64,000 bases of DNA from Roseomonas sp. CECT 9278. Its GTDB lineage: Bacteria; Pseudomonadota; Alphaproteobacteria; Acetobacterales; Acetobacteraceae. The stretch covers positions 124,001 to 188,000 of the forward strand of contig NZ_CAKKLX010000003.1 of assembly GCF_918698155.1 (NCBI RefSeq), read 5' to 3'. The notes under the pieces were generated by a model that ran no database searches, was not told the origin of the DNA, and saw nothing but the letters and a program-made list of their open reading frames with translations. Below, one piece after another: positions 16,208 through 25,463 of the stretch. The position numbers and the translations under genes were made by a program. Within the stretch, counting starts at the first letter, position 1; every line of letters begins with the position of its first letter.

Positions 16208-19015
16208 ATGAGCTCATTCGAAGACGCCGGACCCGAGGCCGGACCCGCGGAGCGCCCGGCATCCCGCCCGGCGCCGGTCGTGGGCGAACCGCCGGTCGTG
16301 CTGGCCGACCTGGTCGCCGACCTGATGCCGCGTGGCCGCCCGGTCGCGCGGGAGGACGCGGTGACCCTGCTGCGCCGCCACCTCGGCCGCGTTCAGAACC
16401 GCGTGCAGCAGGCCTTCGAGGCGCATGAGCTCTCGGGCCTGGCCGCCGCCCGCTGGCTGGCCGCGCTGACCGATACGGTGATGGTCGGCATCCACGCCTA
16501 TACCGAGGCGACGCTGCCGCCGGCACCCGGCGAGAAGCCCTGGGCGCTGGTCGCCACCGGCGGCTACGGGCGCGGCGTGCTGGCGCCCTATTCCGACATC
16601 GACCTGCTGTTCCTGACCGATGCGGGCATGGGCGCGCGCGGCCGGCAGTCGGTCGAATTCATGCTCTACCTGCTGTGGGACCTCGGGCTGAAGGTGGGGC
16701 ACGCGACGCGATCGCGCGCCGATTGCCTGGTCGATGCCAAGGCCGACGCCACGGTGCTGACCGCGCTGCTCGATGCCCGCCACGTCGCCGGGGAGGAGGC
16801 GGTGTTCCGCCGCTTCGAGGACGCCTTTCGCAAGACCCGCGCCGACTGGGGCCTGCGCCCCTTCCTGGTTGCCAAGCGCGCCGAGCGCCAGCACCGCCAC
16901 GCGCGCTACGGCGAAAGCCCCTTCATGGTCGAACCCCATGTGAAGGAAGGCCGCGGCGGGTTGCGCGACCTGCAGACGCTGTATTGGCTGGCGCGCTACG
17001 CCTTCAACGTGCAGCGCATGCCCGAGCTGGTCGGCGCCCATACCCCCGGCGGCGGGTTGCTGCTGCCCGAGGAAGCCCGCGCCATCCGCCGCGCCTGGGA
17101 CTTCTTCTGGACCGTCCGCTTCCACCTGCACATCGTCACCGGCCGCGCCGAGGAACGCCTGACCTTCGACCTGCAGCCGGTGGTCGGCGCCCGCATGGGC
17201 TATACCCGCCACGGCCTGCAGGACGGCGTCGAGCGGTTCATGAAGCACTTCTTCCTGACCGTGCGCGACGTGGCGCGCTTCACGCGCATCCTGGAACCCG
17301 CCATCGAACGTGCCTCATTGGGTCCGCCCGCGGTGGTGCCGGCCTCGGACAAGGCGCTGACGGAAGCGGGCTTCGCGCTGGCGGATGGCAAGATCATCGC
17401 GGCACTGGGGCACGACTTCACCCTCGACCCGGTGCTGATGCTGCGGATCTTCCGCATGGCGCGCGACCGGGGGCTCGATATCCATCCGCTGGCCTTCCGC
17501 GCCATCGTGCGGCATGCGCGGCATGTCGGGCGGCTGCGCGGGCAGGCCGATGCCAGCGCCGAATTCCTCGACATCCTGTCCGGCCGCGACCCCGGCACCT
17601 GGATGCGCATGCTGAACGAGGCCGGGCTGATCTCCCGCCTGCTGCCGGATTGGCAGCGCATCGTCGGGCTGATGCAGTTCGACACCTACCACGTGTTCAC
17701 GGTGGACGAGCACACCATCGAGACGATCGGCGTTCTGGCCGCGCTGGAACGCGGCGAATTGCATGAGGTCGCGCCGGTCGCCTCCGAGCTGATCGGCCAG
17801 CTGCAATCCCGCCGCGCGCTGTATGTGGCGATGCTGCTGCACGACATCGCCAAGGGCCGCGGCGGCGACCACAGCGAATTGGGCGCGCAGCTGGCGCAGA
17901 CCATCTGCCCGATGCTGGGCCTGACGCCGGAGGAAACCGAGACGGTCTCCTGGCTGGTGCTGCACCACCTGCTGATCAGCCAGACCGCCTTCAAGCGCGA
18001 CATCGAGGACCCCAAGACCATCCTGGATATCGCCGAGGTCGTGCAATCCCCCGAACGCCTGCGCCTGCTGCTGGTGCTGACCGTGGCCGACATGCGCGCG
18101 GTCGGCCCCAAGGTCTGGAACGGCTGGAAGGCCACGCTGCTGCGCGAATTGTACTGGCGCGTGGCGGAAGTCCTGGCCGGCGGGTTGTCGGTGCCTGAGC
18201 GCGACGTGCGCGTGGCCCGCGCCAAGGAAGCCGCCGCCCTGCTGCTGGCCGACCGCCCCGAGCCGGAGGTCGGTGCCTTCCTCGACCTGGGCTACCCCGG
18301 CTATTGGCTGTCCTTCGACCCCGAGACCCATGCGCGCCACGCCGCCATGATCCAGGAAGCGCGCGAGGAAAAGGCGCCGCTGACCGTCCGCACCCGCGTG
18401 CTGGAAGCCCGCGCGGTGACGGAAGTGACGGTATACTGCACCGACCATCCGGGCCTGTTCAGCAAGATCGCCGGCGCGCTGGCGGTGGCGGGGGCGACCA
18501 TCGTGGACGCCCGCATCCACACCATGACCGATGGCATGGCGCTGGACACCTTCTGGGTGCAGGACGCGCAGGGCGGGGCCTTCGAAGCCCCGCATCGCCT
18601 GGCGCGACTGTCGGTGCTGGTGGAACAGGCGCTGTCCGGCCGGCTGCGGTTGCGCGACGAGATCCGCAAGCTGAAGCGCGAGCCCGCCCGGCTGCGCGCC
18701 GTGACCGTGCCGCCGCGCGTGGTGATCGACAACCACGCGTCGAACACCTTCACCGTCATCGAGGTGAACGGCCGCGACCGGCCCGGCCTGCTGCACGACG
18801 TCACGGCCGCCATCAGCGACCAGGGTCTGCAGATCGCCTCGGCGCACATCACCACCTATGGCGTGCGCGCGGTCGACGTCTTCTACGTGAAGGACGTGTT
18901 CGGGCTGAAGGTGGAGAACGAACGCAAGCTGGTGACGCTGCGAAGGGCCCTGGAGGCGGCGCTGGCGCCGGAGGAAGCGCCGCGCCCGGCGCGCGCAGCC
19001 GCGCTCAAGGCCTGA
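16208..19015 (+). CDS. glnD: bifunctional PII uridylyltransferase/uridylyl-removing enzyme
   Basis: Senses glutamine and modifies PII proteins (GlnB/GlnK), controlling nitrogen assimilation. 935 residues. The nucleotidyltransferase domain has GGYGRGVLAPYSDIDLLF (~118-135). The HD hydrolase domain has DEHTIETIG and MLLHDIAKGRGGDHSELG (~540). Two C-terminal ACT domains start near 738 (VTVYCTDHPGLFSKIAGAL) and 845 (IEVNGRDRPGLLHDVTAAI). ATG 16208 lies 15 bp after mutS, a gene order found in several alphaproteobacteria. It converges on the amidohydrolase gene with a 9-bp gap. Confidence 0.97.
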   Translation: MSSFEDAGPEAGPAERPASRPAPVVGEPPVVLADLVADLMPRGRPVAREDAVTLLRRHLGRVQNRVQQAFEAHELSGLAAARWLAALTDTVMVGIHAYTEATLPPAPGEKPWALVATGGYGRGVLAPYSDIDLLFLTDAGMGARGRQSVEFMLYLLWDLGLKVGHATRSRADCLVDAKADATVLTALLDARHVAGEEAVFRRFEDAFRKTRADWGLRPFLVAKRAERQHRHARYGESPFMVEPHVKEGRGGLRDLQTLYWLARYAFNVQRMPELVGAHTPGGGLLLPEEARAIRRAWDFFWTVRFHLHIVTGRAEERLTFDLQPVVGARMGYTRHGLQDGVERFMKHFFLTVRDVARFTRILEPAIERASLGPPAVVPASDKALTEAGFALADGKIIAALGHDFTLDPVLMLRIFRMARDRGLDIHPLAFRAIVRHARHVGRLRGQADASAEFLDILSGRDPGTWMRMLNEAGLISRLLPDWQRIVGLMQFDTYHVFTVDEHTIETIGVLAALERGELHEVAPVASELIGQLQSRRALYVAMLLHDIAKGRGGDHSELGAQLAQTICPMLGLTPEETETVSWLVLHHLLISQTAFKRDIEDPKTILDIAEVVQSPERLRLLLVLTVADMRAVGPKVWNGWKATLLRELYWRVAEVLAGGLSVPERDVRVARAKEAAALLLADRPEPEVGAFLDLGYPGYWLSFDPETHARHAAMIQEAREEKAPLTVRTRVLEARAVTEVTVYCTDHPGLFSKIAGALAVAGATIVDARIHTMTDGMALDTFWVQDAQGGAFEAPHRLARLSVLVEQALSGRLRLRDEIRKLKREPARLRAVTVPPRVVIDNHASNTFTVIEVNGRDRPGLLHDVTAAISDQGLQIASAHITTYGVRAVDVFYVKDVFGLKVENERKLVTLRRALEAALAPEEAPRPARAAALKA

Positions 19016-19024
19016 GAGCCGCGC

Positions 19025-20818
19025 TCAGGCGCGGAACACGCTGGCGCCTTCCTTGATCGTCTCGGTCACCTTCAGCGTCGCCAGCGTCTCCGGATCCACC
19101 GTCATCGGGTTGTCCGACAGCACCACGAAATCCGCCAGCTTGCCGACCTCGATCGATCCCTTCGACGCTTCCTCGAAATGCTGGTGCGCGGCCCAGAGCG
19201 TCATCGCCTTCAGCGCCGTGCCGACCGGCACGCGGTGGCGCGGGCCGATGATGTCGCCGGTGCGCGACCGCCGCGTGACCGTGGCGGACAGCACGCGCAT
19301 CGAATCCGGCCGGGCCACCGGCGCGTCGTGGTGGGAGGTGAACATCATCCCGCGGCTCATCAGCCAGCCGGTGGGCGAGATGTTCTCCGCCCGCTCCGGC
19401 CCCAGCACCGAATCGCGGTGCCAGTCGCCCCAGTAGAAGGTGTGCATCGGGAACAGCGCAGGGAAGATCCCCAGGTCGCGCAGCTGGTCCACCTGGTCCT
19501 CGCGCAGCGTCTGGCCATGGATCAGCACCGGGCGGCGGTCGCCCGGGCCGTGCCGGCGCGTCGCCTCGCGCGCGGCGGCGATCATCAGGTCGATGGCGGC
19601 ATCGCCATTGGCATGCGCCATGATCTGCCAGCCACGTTCGTAGCAGCGCGAAAAGGCTTCGATCGTCGCGTCGGTCGGCGCGGTCTGCAGCCCGCGGTAA
19701 TCCGCCGCGGCGCCGGCGGGCGGCACCAGGTAGGGCCGCGTCAGCCACGCCGTCTTGCCCTGCGGCGACCCGTCCAGCGAGATCTTGGCACCGCCCACGC
19801 GCAGCCGGCTGCGATAGGCCCGCCCCTGCAGCGCCCCGCCCAGCTGGTCCGCCGCGCCCAGGATGTCCGGATAGGCGACGACATCCACCGCGAGCAGCCC
19901 GCGCTCGGCAGCCTTGGACAGGTTCGCCAGCGCCGGGCCCATGGCGCGCCCCTCCTGGCAGGTGGTGTAGCCGAACGATGCATAGAATTCCGACCCCGCG
20001 CGGATCATCGACAGCCACGCCGCCTCGTCGAGCCGGCCGAGCAGCGGCCCGGCGACCGCGAGCATCGCGTTCTCCTCCATCACGCCATTCGGTTCGCGCG
20101 ATCCGTCGCGGCGGCGGAACACGCCGCCCACCGGGTCGGGCGTGGCGGCGGTGATGCCCGCCACCTCCAGCGCCTTCGAATTCGCCGCCGCCAGGTGGCT
20201 CGATGTGTGGATGATCAGCACCGGCACATCGGTCGAGACCTGGTCCAGCTCCTCGCGCGTCGGGTGGCGCTGTTCGCGCAGCTGGCTGTCGTCGTAGCCG
20301 AAGCCGAAGATCAGGTTGTAGCGCCGCGCGGCGGCCGCATTGCGCTGCGCCCATTCGCGCAGGATGCGGACCAGCGCGGGGATGTCGTTGCCCTCGCCAT
20401 CCGGGGCGGCGAGCATATTGGCGCCGACCGCCTGCAGCCCGACCATCACGACATGCCCGTGCGGATCGACGAAGCCTGGCAGCATGGTGCGGTTGGCCAG
20501 GTCCATCATGCGCGTGCCCGGGCCTCGCGTGGCCTCGACCTGCGCGCGCGTGCCGACCGCGAGGATGCGCCCGCCGCGCACGGCGACGGCCTCGGCGGAG
20601 GGGGCTGCGTCGTTCATGGTCAGGATGGGGCCGCCGGACCAGATCGCATCCGCCGCGCCGGACGGGTTGGGCGGCGTCTGCGCCTCGGCGCAGCGCAGCA
20701 GGCTGCCGAAGCCGACCGCGCCGGCACCCATCGCCAAACGGCCCATGCCGTCCATCACGGCGCGGCGCGATGCGGCGGCGGCGAGGGCGCTCCCGAAGGG
20801 GCTGCAGGCGATGCACAT
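19025..20818 (-). CDS. amidohydrolase family 3 (YtcJ-like) metal-dependent hydrolase
   Basis: 597-residue hydrolase of the Amidohydrolase_3 group. It contains the metal motif GFVDPHGHVVMVGLQ, a second-site MAHANGDAAIDLMI with the conserved His, FTSHHDAPVARPDS near the C-terminus, and a closing KLADFVVLSDNPMTVDPE typical of these enzymes. The N-terminus MCIACSPFGSALAAAASRRA followed by a hydrophobic stretch with Ala-rich end suggests export by a twin-arginine-like signal. The start at 20818 is chosen because GAGGAG sits 8 bases upstream; two further in-frame ATGs lie upstream. The substrate (N-substituted amide or similar) is unknown. Confidence 0.9.
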   Translation of the reverse strand: MCIACSPFGSALAAAASRRAVMDGMGRLAMGAGAVGFGSLLRCAEAQTPPNPSGAADAIWSGGPILTMNDAAPSAEAVAVRGGRILAVGTRAQVEATRGPGTRMMDLANRTMLPGFVDPHGHVVMVGLQAVGANMLAAPDGEGNDIPALVRILREWAQRNAAAARRYNLIFGFGYDDSQLREQRHPTREELDQVSTDVPVLIIHTSSHLAAANSKALEVAGITAATPDPVGGVFRRRDGSREPNGVMEENAMLAVAGPLLGRLDEAAWLSMIRAGSEFYASFGYTTCQEGRAMGPALANLSKAAERGLLAVDVVAYPDILGAADQLGGALQGRAYRSRLRVGGAKISLDGSPQGKTAWLTRPYLVPPAGAAADYRGLQTAPTDATIEAFSRCYERGWQIMAHANGDAAIDLMIAAAREATRRHGPGDRRPVLIHGQTLREDQVDQLRDLGIFPALFPMHTFYWGDWHRDSVLGPERAENISPTGWLMSRGMMFTSHHDAPVARPDSMRVLSATVTRRSRTGDIIGPRHRVPVGTALKAMTLWAAHQHFEEASKGSIEVGKLADFVVLSDNPMTVDPETLATLKVTETIKEGASVFRA

Positions 20819-20925
20819 GGGCGCGGCTCCTCGCTGACGCATGGCCGCGATGCAGCCGGGGCCAGCGTGGCAGGGGCGTCGTGGCGTTGGCAATCCCGCG
20901 CGCGGCTCCGTGCGCCAGGCGCCGC

Positions 20926-21999
20926 CTACCCCAGCAACCGCCCGATCACCCGCGCCGTATAATCCACCACCGGGATCACCCGCCCGTAGTTGATCCGCGT
21001 CGGCCCGATCACCCCGATCGCGCCGACGATCCGTTCCTGCCCGTTGCGGAAGGGTGCGACCACCATCGACAGCCCGGCGCTGTCGAACAGCCCGCTTTCC
21101 GCGCCGATGAAGATCTGCACGCCCTCGCCCCGCTGCGCGAGGTCGAGCAGGCGCATCATCGTCTCCTGCTGTTCCAGGCGTTCGAACAGCTTCTGGATCT
21201 CGCCCACCCGCGCCGCCTGGTCGATGGTTTCCAGCAGCCGCGCCTGGCCGCGCACGATCAGCGACCCGCCATGCCCACCCGTCCAGGTGCCCAGGCCGGC
21301 CTCGATCACCTGCTGCGTCAGGGCATCGAGCGCGGTGCGGTTGTCGGTGATCTCGGCGGCGATGACACCGCGCGCTTCCTCGATGGTGCGCCCGGTCAGG
21401 CGCGCATTCAGGTAGTTCGACGCCTGCTGCAGCGCCGAGGGCGGCACGCCGGCCGGCACCTCGATGACGCGGTTCTCGACCTGGCCGTCATTATGGACCA
21501 GCACCACCAGCGCGCGGCCGGGACCAAGGGCGACGAATTCGATATGCCGCAGCGCGCCCTCGGAGGTCGGCGCCACCACCAGCCCCGCCGCGCCCGCCAG
21601 GCCCGACAGCATCTGCCCGGCCTCGCCCAGCGTTTCCTGGAGCGACCGGCCGGAGGCCGCGCAGCGGGCCGAGATCGCGTCGCGTTCCTCCTCCCCCAGG
21701 GCACCGAATTCCAGCAGCCCGTCCACGAACAGCCGCAGCCCGCGCTCGGTCGGCAGCCGCCCGGCCGAGGTATGCGGCGCATAGAGCAGCCCGGCATCTT
21801 CCAGGTCCGCCATGGCGTTGCGGATGGTCGCCGGCGACAGGCCGAGCGGCAGCCGGCGCGACAGCGTGCGCGACCCCACGGGCTCGCCGGTGGCGACATA
21901 CGTCTCCACCAGCTCGCGCAGGATCAGCGCGCTGCGATTGTCGAGGCCCGCGATCGATGCCGCGGCCGGGCCGGGAGGAAGCTTGAAGCTGGGTCCCAT
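20926..21999 (-). CDS. hrcA: heat-inducible transcription repressor HrcA
   Basis: Represses chaperone genes through the CIRCE operator, with activity tuned by GroEL. 357 residues. The N-terminal winged helix contains LVETYVATGEPVGSRTLSRR and LSPATIRNAMADLEDAGLL. The GAF-like part has SAGRLPTERGLRLFVDGLL, and the C-terminus ends with IGPTRINYGRVIPVVDYTA. It is divergent from rph-rdgB, a standard alphaproteobacterial arrangement. No CIRCE element (TTAGCACTC and its complement) is present in the 174-bp divergent region; a sigma-32-like promoter and a palindrome overlap the start instead. Confidence 0.97.
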   Translation of the reverse strand: MGPSFKLPPGPAAASIAGLDNRSALILRELVETYVATGEPVGSRTLSRRLPLGLSPATIRNAMADLEDAGLLYAPHTSAGRLPTERGLRLFVDGLLEFGALGEEERDAISARCAASGRSLQETLGEAGQMLSGLAGAAGLVVAPTSEGALRHIEFVALGPGRALVVLVHNDGQVENRVIEVPAGVPPSALQQASNYLNARLTGRTIEEARGVIAAEITDNRTALDALTQQVIEAGLGTWTGGHGGSLIVRGQARLLETIDQAARVGEIQKLFERLEQQETMMRLLDLAQRGEGVQIFIGAESGLFDSAGLSMVVAPFRNGQERIVGAIGVIGPTRINYGRVIPVVDYTARVIGRLLG

Positions 22000-22048
22000 G
22001 TCTCACCGTGAGATGGGAAGGCTAGGGGCCGGCTTCGAGCCCCGTCAA
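21994..22048 (-). promoter_or_regulatory. candidate hrcA promoter with overlapping palindrome
   Basis: On the minus strand, CTCGAA (22034-22039), a 16-bp spacer and CCCATCT (22011-22017) resemble an alphaproteobacterial RpoH promoter. A TTGACG (22043-22048) could serve as a housekeeping -35 box. Between the -10 and the start codon is the inverted repeat TCTCA-ccg-TGAGA (22001-22013), flanked by near-symmetrical CCCAT/ATGGG. The palindrome would overlap the transcription start and could be an operator or an mRNA hairpin at the start codon. All assignments are by eye. Confidence 0.3.
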
Positions 22049-22173
22049 CGCAGGACTGGCGAAGGGTCGCGATCCGGCCATGGCCTGCGCGACGCCCGCG
22101 GCACCCCGGGGGACTGGACGCAGGCCGCCCGCGCCGCCATTTTCCGCCGCCTCACCCCCCAAGGACACCGCCC

Positions 22174-22890
22174 ATGCGCCCCTCCGGCCGCGACCCCGCC
22201 GCGCTGCGGACCGTCAGCCTGCAACCCGGCTTCGCCCGCCACGCCGAAGGGTCCTGCCTGATCCGCATGGGCGTGACCGAGGTGCTGTGCACCGCCAGCG
22301 TGGAAGGCCGCGTGCCGCCCTTCCTGCGCGGCCAGGGCCAGGGCTGGGTCACCGCCGAATACGGCATGCTGCCCCGCGCCACCCACACCCGCGGCGACCG
22401 CGAGGCCGCGCGCGGCAAGCAATCCGGCCGCACGCAGGAGATCCAGCGCCTGATCGGGCGCAGCCTGCGCGCGGTGACCGACATGAAGGCGATGGGCGAG
22501 ATGACCGTCACCATCGACTGCGACGTGCTGACCGCCGATGGCGGCACGCGCTGCGCCTCCATCACCGGCGCCTGGGTGGCGCTGCACCTCGCCTTCGAAC
22601 ACTGCCGGCGCATGAACATCATGACCCGCAACCCGCTGAAGGACCAGGTCGCCGCGGTCTCCTGCGGCGTGTGGGAAGGCACGCCGGTGCTCGACCTGGA
22701 CTATGCCGAGGACAGCAAGGCGGATGCCGATGCGAACTTCGTGCTGACCGGCGCCGGCGGCATCGTGGAGGTGCAGGGCACCGCGGAAGGCGCGCCGTTC
22801 TCCGATGCCGAGCTGATGGCGCTGCTGGCGCTGGCGCGCAGCGGCACCACGGACCTGTTCGCGAAGCAGCGCGAGGCCGCCGGGCTGTGA
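22174..22890 (+). CDS. rph: ribonuclease PH
   Basis: Phosphorolytic 3'-5' exoribonuclease that trims tRNA 3' extensions. 238 residues, normal length. Visible motifs: [71 protein letters not shown] (phosphate-binding Arg) and [25 protein letters not shown] precedes the ATG. Its last codons overlap rdgB by 4 bp (GTGA), so both are made from one mRNA, divergent from hrcA. Confidence 0.97.
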   Translation: MRPSGRDPAALRTVSLQPGFARHAEGSCLIRMGVTEVLCTASVEGRVPPFLRGQGQGWVTAEYGMLPRATHTRGDREAARGKQSGRTQEIQRLIGRSLRAVTDMKAMGEMTVTIDCDVLTADGGTRCASITGAWVALHLAFEHCRRMNIMTRNPLKDQVAAVSCGVWEGTPVLDLDYAEDSKADADANFVLTGAGGIVEVQGTAEGAPFSDAELMALLALARSGTTDLFAKQREAAGL

Positions 22891-23507
22891 GCGCGCATCG
22901 TCGCCTCGACCGCGGCGAACGCATCGTCATCGCCACCCACAATGCCGGCAAGCTGCGGGAGGTGGCGGCGCTGCTGGCACCCTTCGGCATCGAGACGGTG
23001 TCCGCCGGTGCCCTGAACCTGCCCGAACCGGCGGAGACCGAGGACAGCTTCCTCGGCAATGCCGGCATCAAGGCGCTGGCGGCCGCGCGGGCGGCGGGGC
23101 TGCCGGCGCTGGCCGATGATTCCGGCTTCTCGGTGGCGTCGCTGGCCGGCGCGCCCGGCGTGCGCACGGCGGATTGGGCGATGCAGCCGGACGGCACGCG
23201 CGACTACGCCGAGGCGATGCGCAAGGTGATGGAAGCCGCGCAGGAATTCGAGGACCGTTCGGCCTGGTTCTCCTGCGCGCTGGTCCTCGCCTGGCCCGAT
23301 GGCCACATCGAGGGCTTCGAGGGCCGCGCCATGGGCCATTGGGTGTGGCCACCGCGCGGTGCGAAGGGCTTCGGCTACGACCCGATGTTCGTGCCCGATG
23401 GCGGCGCGGAGACCTTCAGCGAGATGGACCCGGCGGAGAAGCACCGGATCAGCCATCGCGCGCGGGCGTTTGCGCTGCTGTCGGCGGCGTGCCTGCCGCG
23501 GGGCTAG
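22887..23507 (+). CDS. rdgB: XTP/dITP pyrophosphatase (RdgB/HAM1)
   Basis: Hydrolyses non-canonical purine NTPs (ITP, XTP) to monophosphates, keeping them out of DNA and RNA. 206 residues. The N-terminal [38 protein letters not shown] and [11 protein letters not shown] motifs are those of the Ham1 family. The start is GTG 22887, overlapping the rph stop by 4 bp; the conserved [10 protein letters not shown] begins about 12 residues later, the usual distance. Two hairpins lie just downstream before the convergent LOG gene. Confidence 0.95.
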   Translation: MSAHRRLDRGERIVIATHNAGKLREVAALLAPFGIETVSAGALNLPEPAETEDSFLGNAGIKALAAARAAGLPALADDSGFSVASLAGAPGVRTADWAMQPDGTRDYAEAMRKVMEAAQEFEDRSAWFSCALVLAWPDGHIEGFEGRAMGHWVWPPRGAKGFGYDPMFVPDGGAETFSEMDPAEKHRISHRARAFALLSAACLPRG

Positions 23508-23564
23508 GGTCCTGTTCCGCGGTCCTTCAGGCCCCCCTCGGCATTGGTTTCAGTGGCCTGCTGA

Positions 23565-23603
23565 CCCGCTGCGTTTGCCGCGAAGGGTGGTGAACGCAGC
23601 GGG
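23565..23603. terminator. perfect 11-bp inverted repeat between rdgB and LOG gene
   Basis: CCCGCTGCGTT (23565-23575) is exactly complementary to AACGCAGCGGG (23593-23603) with a 17-nt loop. It lies in the 165-bp gap between two convergent genes, so it could act as a bidirectional terminator. There is no T-tract after it on either strand, so Rho-independent termination is not established. Confidence 0.4.
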
Positions 23604-23635
23604 GGCACCAGTCCCGACCGGCCGCAGAGGCGGGT

Positions 23636-23656
23636 GACAGCGCGCGACGCGCTGTC
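23636..23656. terminator. perfect 9-bp hairpin between rdgB and LOG gene
   Basis: GACAGCGCG, loop CGA, CGCGCTGTC: a perfect, compact hairpin 17 bp from the stop of the convergent LOG gene. Its position suggests transcript end protection or termination; there is no T-tract. Confidence 0.4.
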
Positions 23657-23672
23657 GCGCGCGGGGGCGCCT

Positions 23673-24557
23673 CTAGCCGGGCGCCTTCATCTGCTCCGCC
23701 GCCTTCCTGCGTCGCCTCGGCGCCGGCGGTGGCGTCGGCGCGGCCGGCAGCGGCGCCGCCTCCAGCCCGCGCCGCACCAGGCTCGCCCAGGCTTCCTCGG
23801 GCGTGTCCACCATCTCGAACAGCGACAGGTCGCGCGCGTCGATCATGCCGTGTTCCACCAGCATCGGCAGGTTCACCGCCTGCTCCCAGAAGGCGCGGCC
23901 GAACAGCACGATCGGGCGCGGCGTGGCCTTGCCGGTCTGCACCAGCGTCAGCAGCTCGAACAGCTCGTCGAAGGTGCCGAAGCCGCCGGGGAAGACCGCC
24001 AGCGCATTGGCGCGCATCGCCAGGTGCATCTTCCGCATCGCGAAGTAGTGGAAGCGGAAGGTCAGCGCCGGCGTGGACCAGGCATTCGGGTCCTGTTCGT
24101 GCGGCAGGGTGATGTTGAAGCCGATGGATGGCGCGCCGGCCTCGGCCGCGCCGCGATTGGCCGCCTCCATGATGCCGGGCCCGCCGCCGGTCGCGATCAC
24201 ATTGTCCCGCGGCGCGCCGGAGGCCGCCAGCGCACCGCCGCGCAAGGACACGATGCGCGCGAAGGCGCGGGCGTCCTCGTACATCCGGCTGCGCTCCAGC
24301 GCCTGCTTCGCGGCGCGGTTCTCGGCCGCGGTCCTCGCCGCCGCCGCCAAAGCCTCGGCGCGTTCGGGCGAGGGGATGCGCGCCGAACCGAACACCACCA
24401 CGGTCGATCGCACGCCCCAGTCGCGCAGCGCGTATTCGGCCTTGGCGTATTCCATGCCGAAGCGCAGGGGGCGCATCTCGTCGCGCAGCAGGAAGTCCTG
24501 GTCCTCGACAGCGAGCAGGAAGGATCGAGAGCGCTTCTGCGCGGTATTGTCGGGCAT
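23673..24557 (-). CDS. LOG family (TIGR00730) Rossmann-fold nucleotide hydrolase-like protein
   Basis: 294 residues. LOG proteins cleave cytokinin riboside 5'-monophosphates or related nucleotides. The two signatures are present: ATGGGPGIMEAANRGA and VFPGGFGTFDELFE, the latter containing the catalytic Arg/Glu region. The N-terminal ~60 residues are an added segment typical of the longer bacterial group. The C-terminus ends in a Pro/Arg/Lys-rich tail ([16 protein letters not shown]). The start at 24557 gives MPDNTAQKRSRSFLLAVEDQ; the divergent RraA-like gene begins 198 bp away. Physiological substrate in this organism is unknown. Confidence 0.9.
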   Translation of the reverse strand: MPDNTAQKRSRSFLLAVEDQDFLLRDEMRPLRFGMEYAKAEYALRDWGVRSTVVVFGSARIPSPERAEALAAAARTAAENRAAKQALERSRMYEDARAFARIVSLRGGALAASGAPRDNVIATGGGPGIMEAANRGAAEAGAPSIGFNITLPHEQDPNAWSTPALTFRFHYFAMRKMHLAMRANALAVFPGGFGTFDELFELLTLVQTGKATPRPIVLFGRAFWEQAVNLPMLVEHGMIDARDLSLFEMVDTPEEAWASLVRRGLEAAPLPAAPTPPPAPRRRRKAAEQMKAPG

Positions 24558-24755
24558 GGCGCCTCCGGTGCTGGCCAGCTCCGCGCGGCGGTTGCGACGC
24601 GACCGGACCGATCCTAGCCTGTCTTTCGCCGCCGGCGGAAAGCGGCGCGCGGAAGAAAGCACGGGATGCAGCGCACCGCGGCGCCCTCGGGGGGATTCTC
24701 GATTCCCCCGTCCCGGTCTATTGGAACATCTCCCAGGCCGCGTAGTGAGGATGCC

Positions 24756-25463
24756 ATGAAGGACGACACCCGGACGAAGCTGGCGGCGGTCTCGACCGCC
24801 ACGCTCACCACGGTCCTGTTCAAGCGCGGCTTCCGCAACGTGTTCCTCGCACTGCACCCGGTCGGGCACGGCGCACCGAACATGGTCGGCCCCGCCTATA
24901 CGCTGCGCACCATCCCGGCGCGCGAGGACCTCGATCATCTCGAGGTCTTCAAGGACCCCGACCACCCACAGCGCAAGGGTGTCGAGGAATGCCCGCCCGG
25001 CGCCGTCTTCGTCATCGACAGCCGCGGCGATGCGCGGGCGGCCTCGGCCGGCGGCATCCTGATCACCCGCCTGCGCGCGCGCGGCGTGGCCGGCGCGGTC
25101 ACCGATGGCGGCTTCCGCGACAGCCCGGAGATCGGCGCGATGGGCTGGCCGGCCTATCACGCCACGCCCTCGGCGCCGACCAACCTGATCCACCACCATT
25201 GCGTGGATTTGAATGTGCCGATCGCCTGCGCCGGCGTGGGCGTGCATCCCGGCGACATCATGGTGGGCGACGGCGAGGGCATCGTCTGCATCCCCGCCCA
25301 CATCGCCGATGACGTCGCGGCGGAGGCCTTCGAGCAGACGGTGTTCGAGGACTTCGTGCAGGAACGCGTCGCCGCCGGCCACACGATCCGCGGGCTCTAT
25401 CCGATGACCGACGCGGCCAACAAGCCGATCTACGAGGCCTGGCGCAAGGCGAACGGGCGTTGA
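24756..25463 (+). CDS. RraA-like protein (HMG/CHA aldolase-type fold)
   Basis: 235 residues. Members of this fold are either RNase E inhibitors (RraA) or metal-dependent aldolases/decarboxylases. Here the segment GVAGAVTDGGFRDSPEIGAM contains the aldolase-type D-G-x-x-R-D motif that binds the metal and substrate, and PGAVFVIDSRGDARAASAGG matches the conserved active-site loop. This suggests an aldolase or decarboxylase-like enzyme rather than a true RNase E regulator. ATG 24756 follows a GAGG. The next gene overlaps its stop by 4 bp. Confidence 0.85.
   Translation: MKDDTRTKLAAVSTATLTTVLFKRGFRNVFLALHPVGHGAPNMVGPAYTLRTIPAREDLDHLEVFKDPDHPQRKGVEECPPGAVFVIDSRGDARAASAGGILITRLRARGVAGAVTDGGFRDSPEIGAMGWPAYHATPSAPTNLIHHHCVDLNVPIACAGVGVHPGDIMVGDGEGIVCIPAHIADDVAAEAFEQTVFEDFVQERVAAGHTIRGLYPMTDAANKPIYEAWRKANGR

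Noticed and set aside
19019-19034. Hairpin CCGCGC-TCAG-GCGCGG as glnD terminator
   Set aside because: Short stem, no T-tract, and it overlaps the stop of the convergent gene; probably chance in G+C-rich DNA.
22000-22173. CIRCE operator for HrcA
   Set aside because: No TTAGCACTC-N9-GAGTGCTAA or close variant on either strand.
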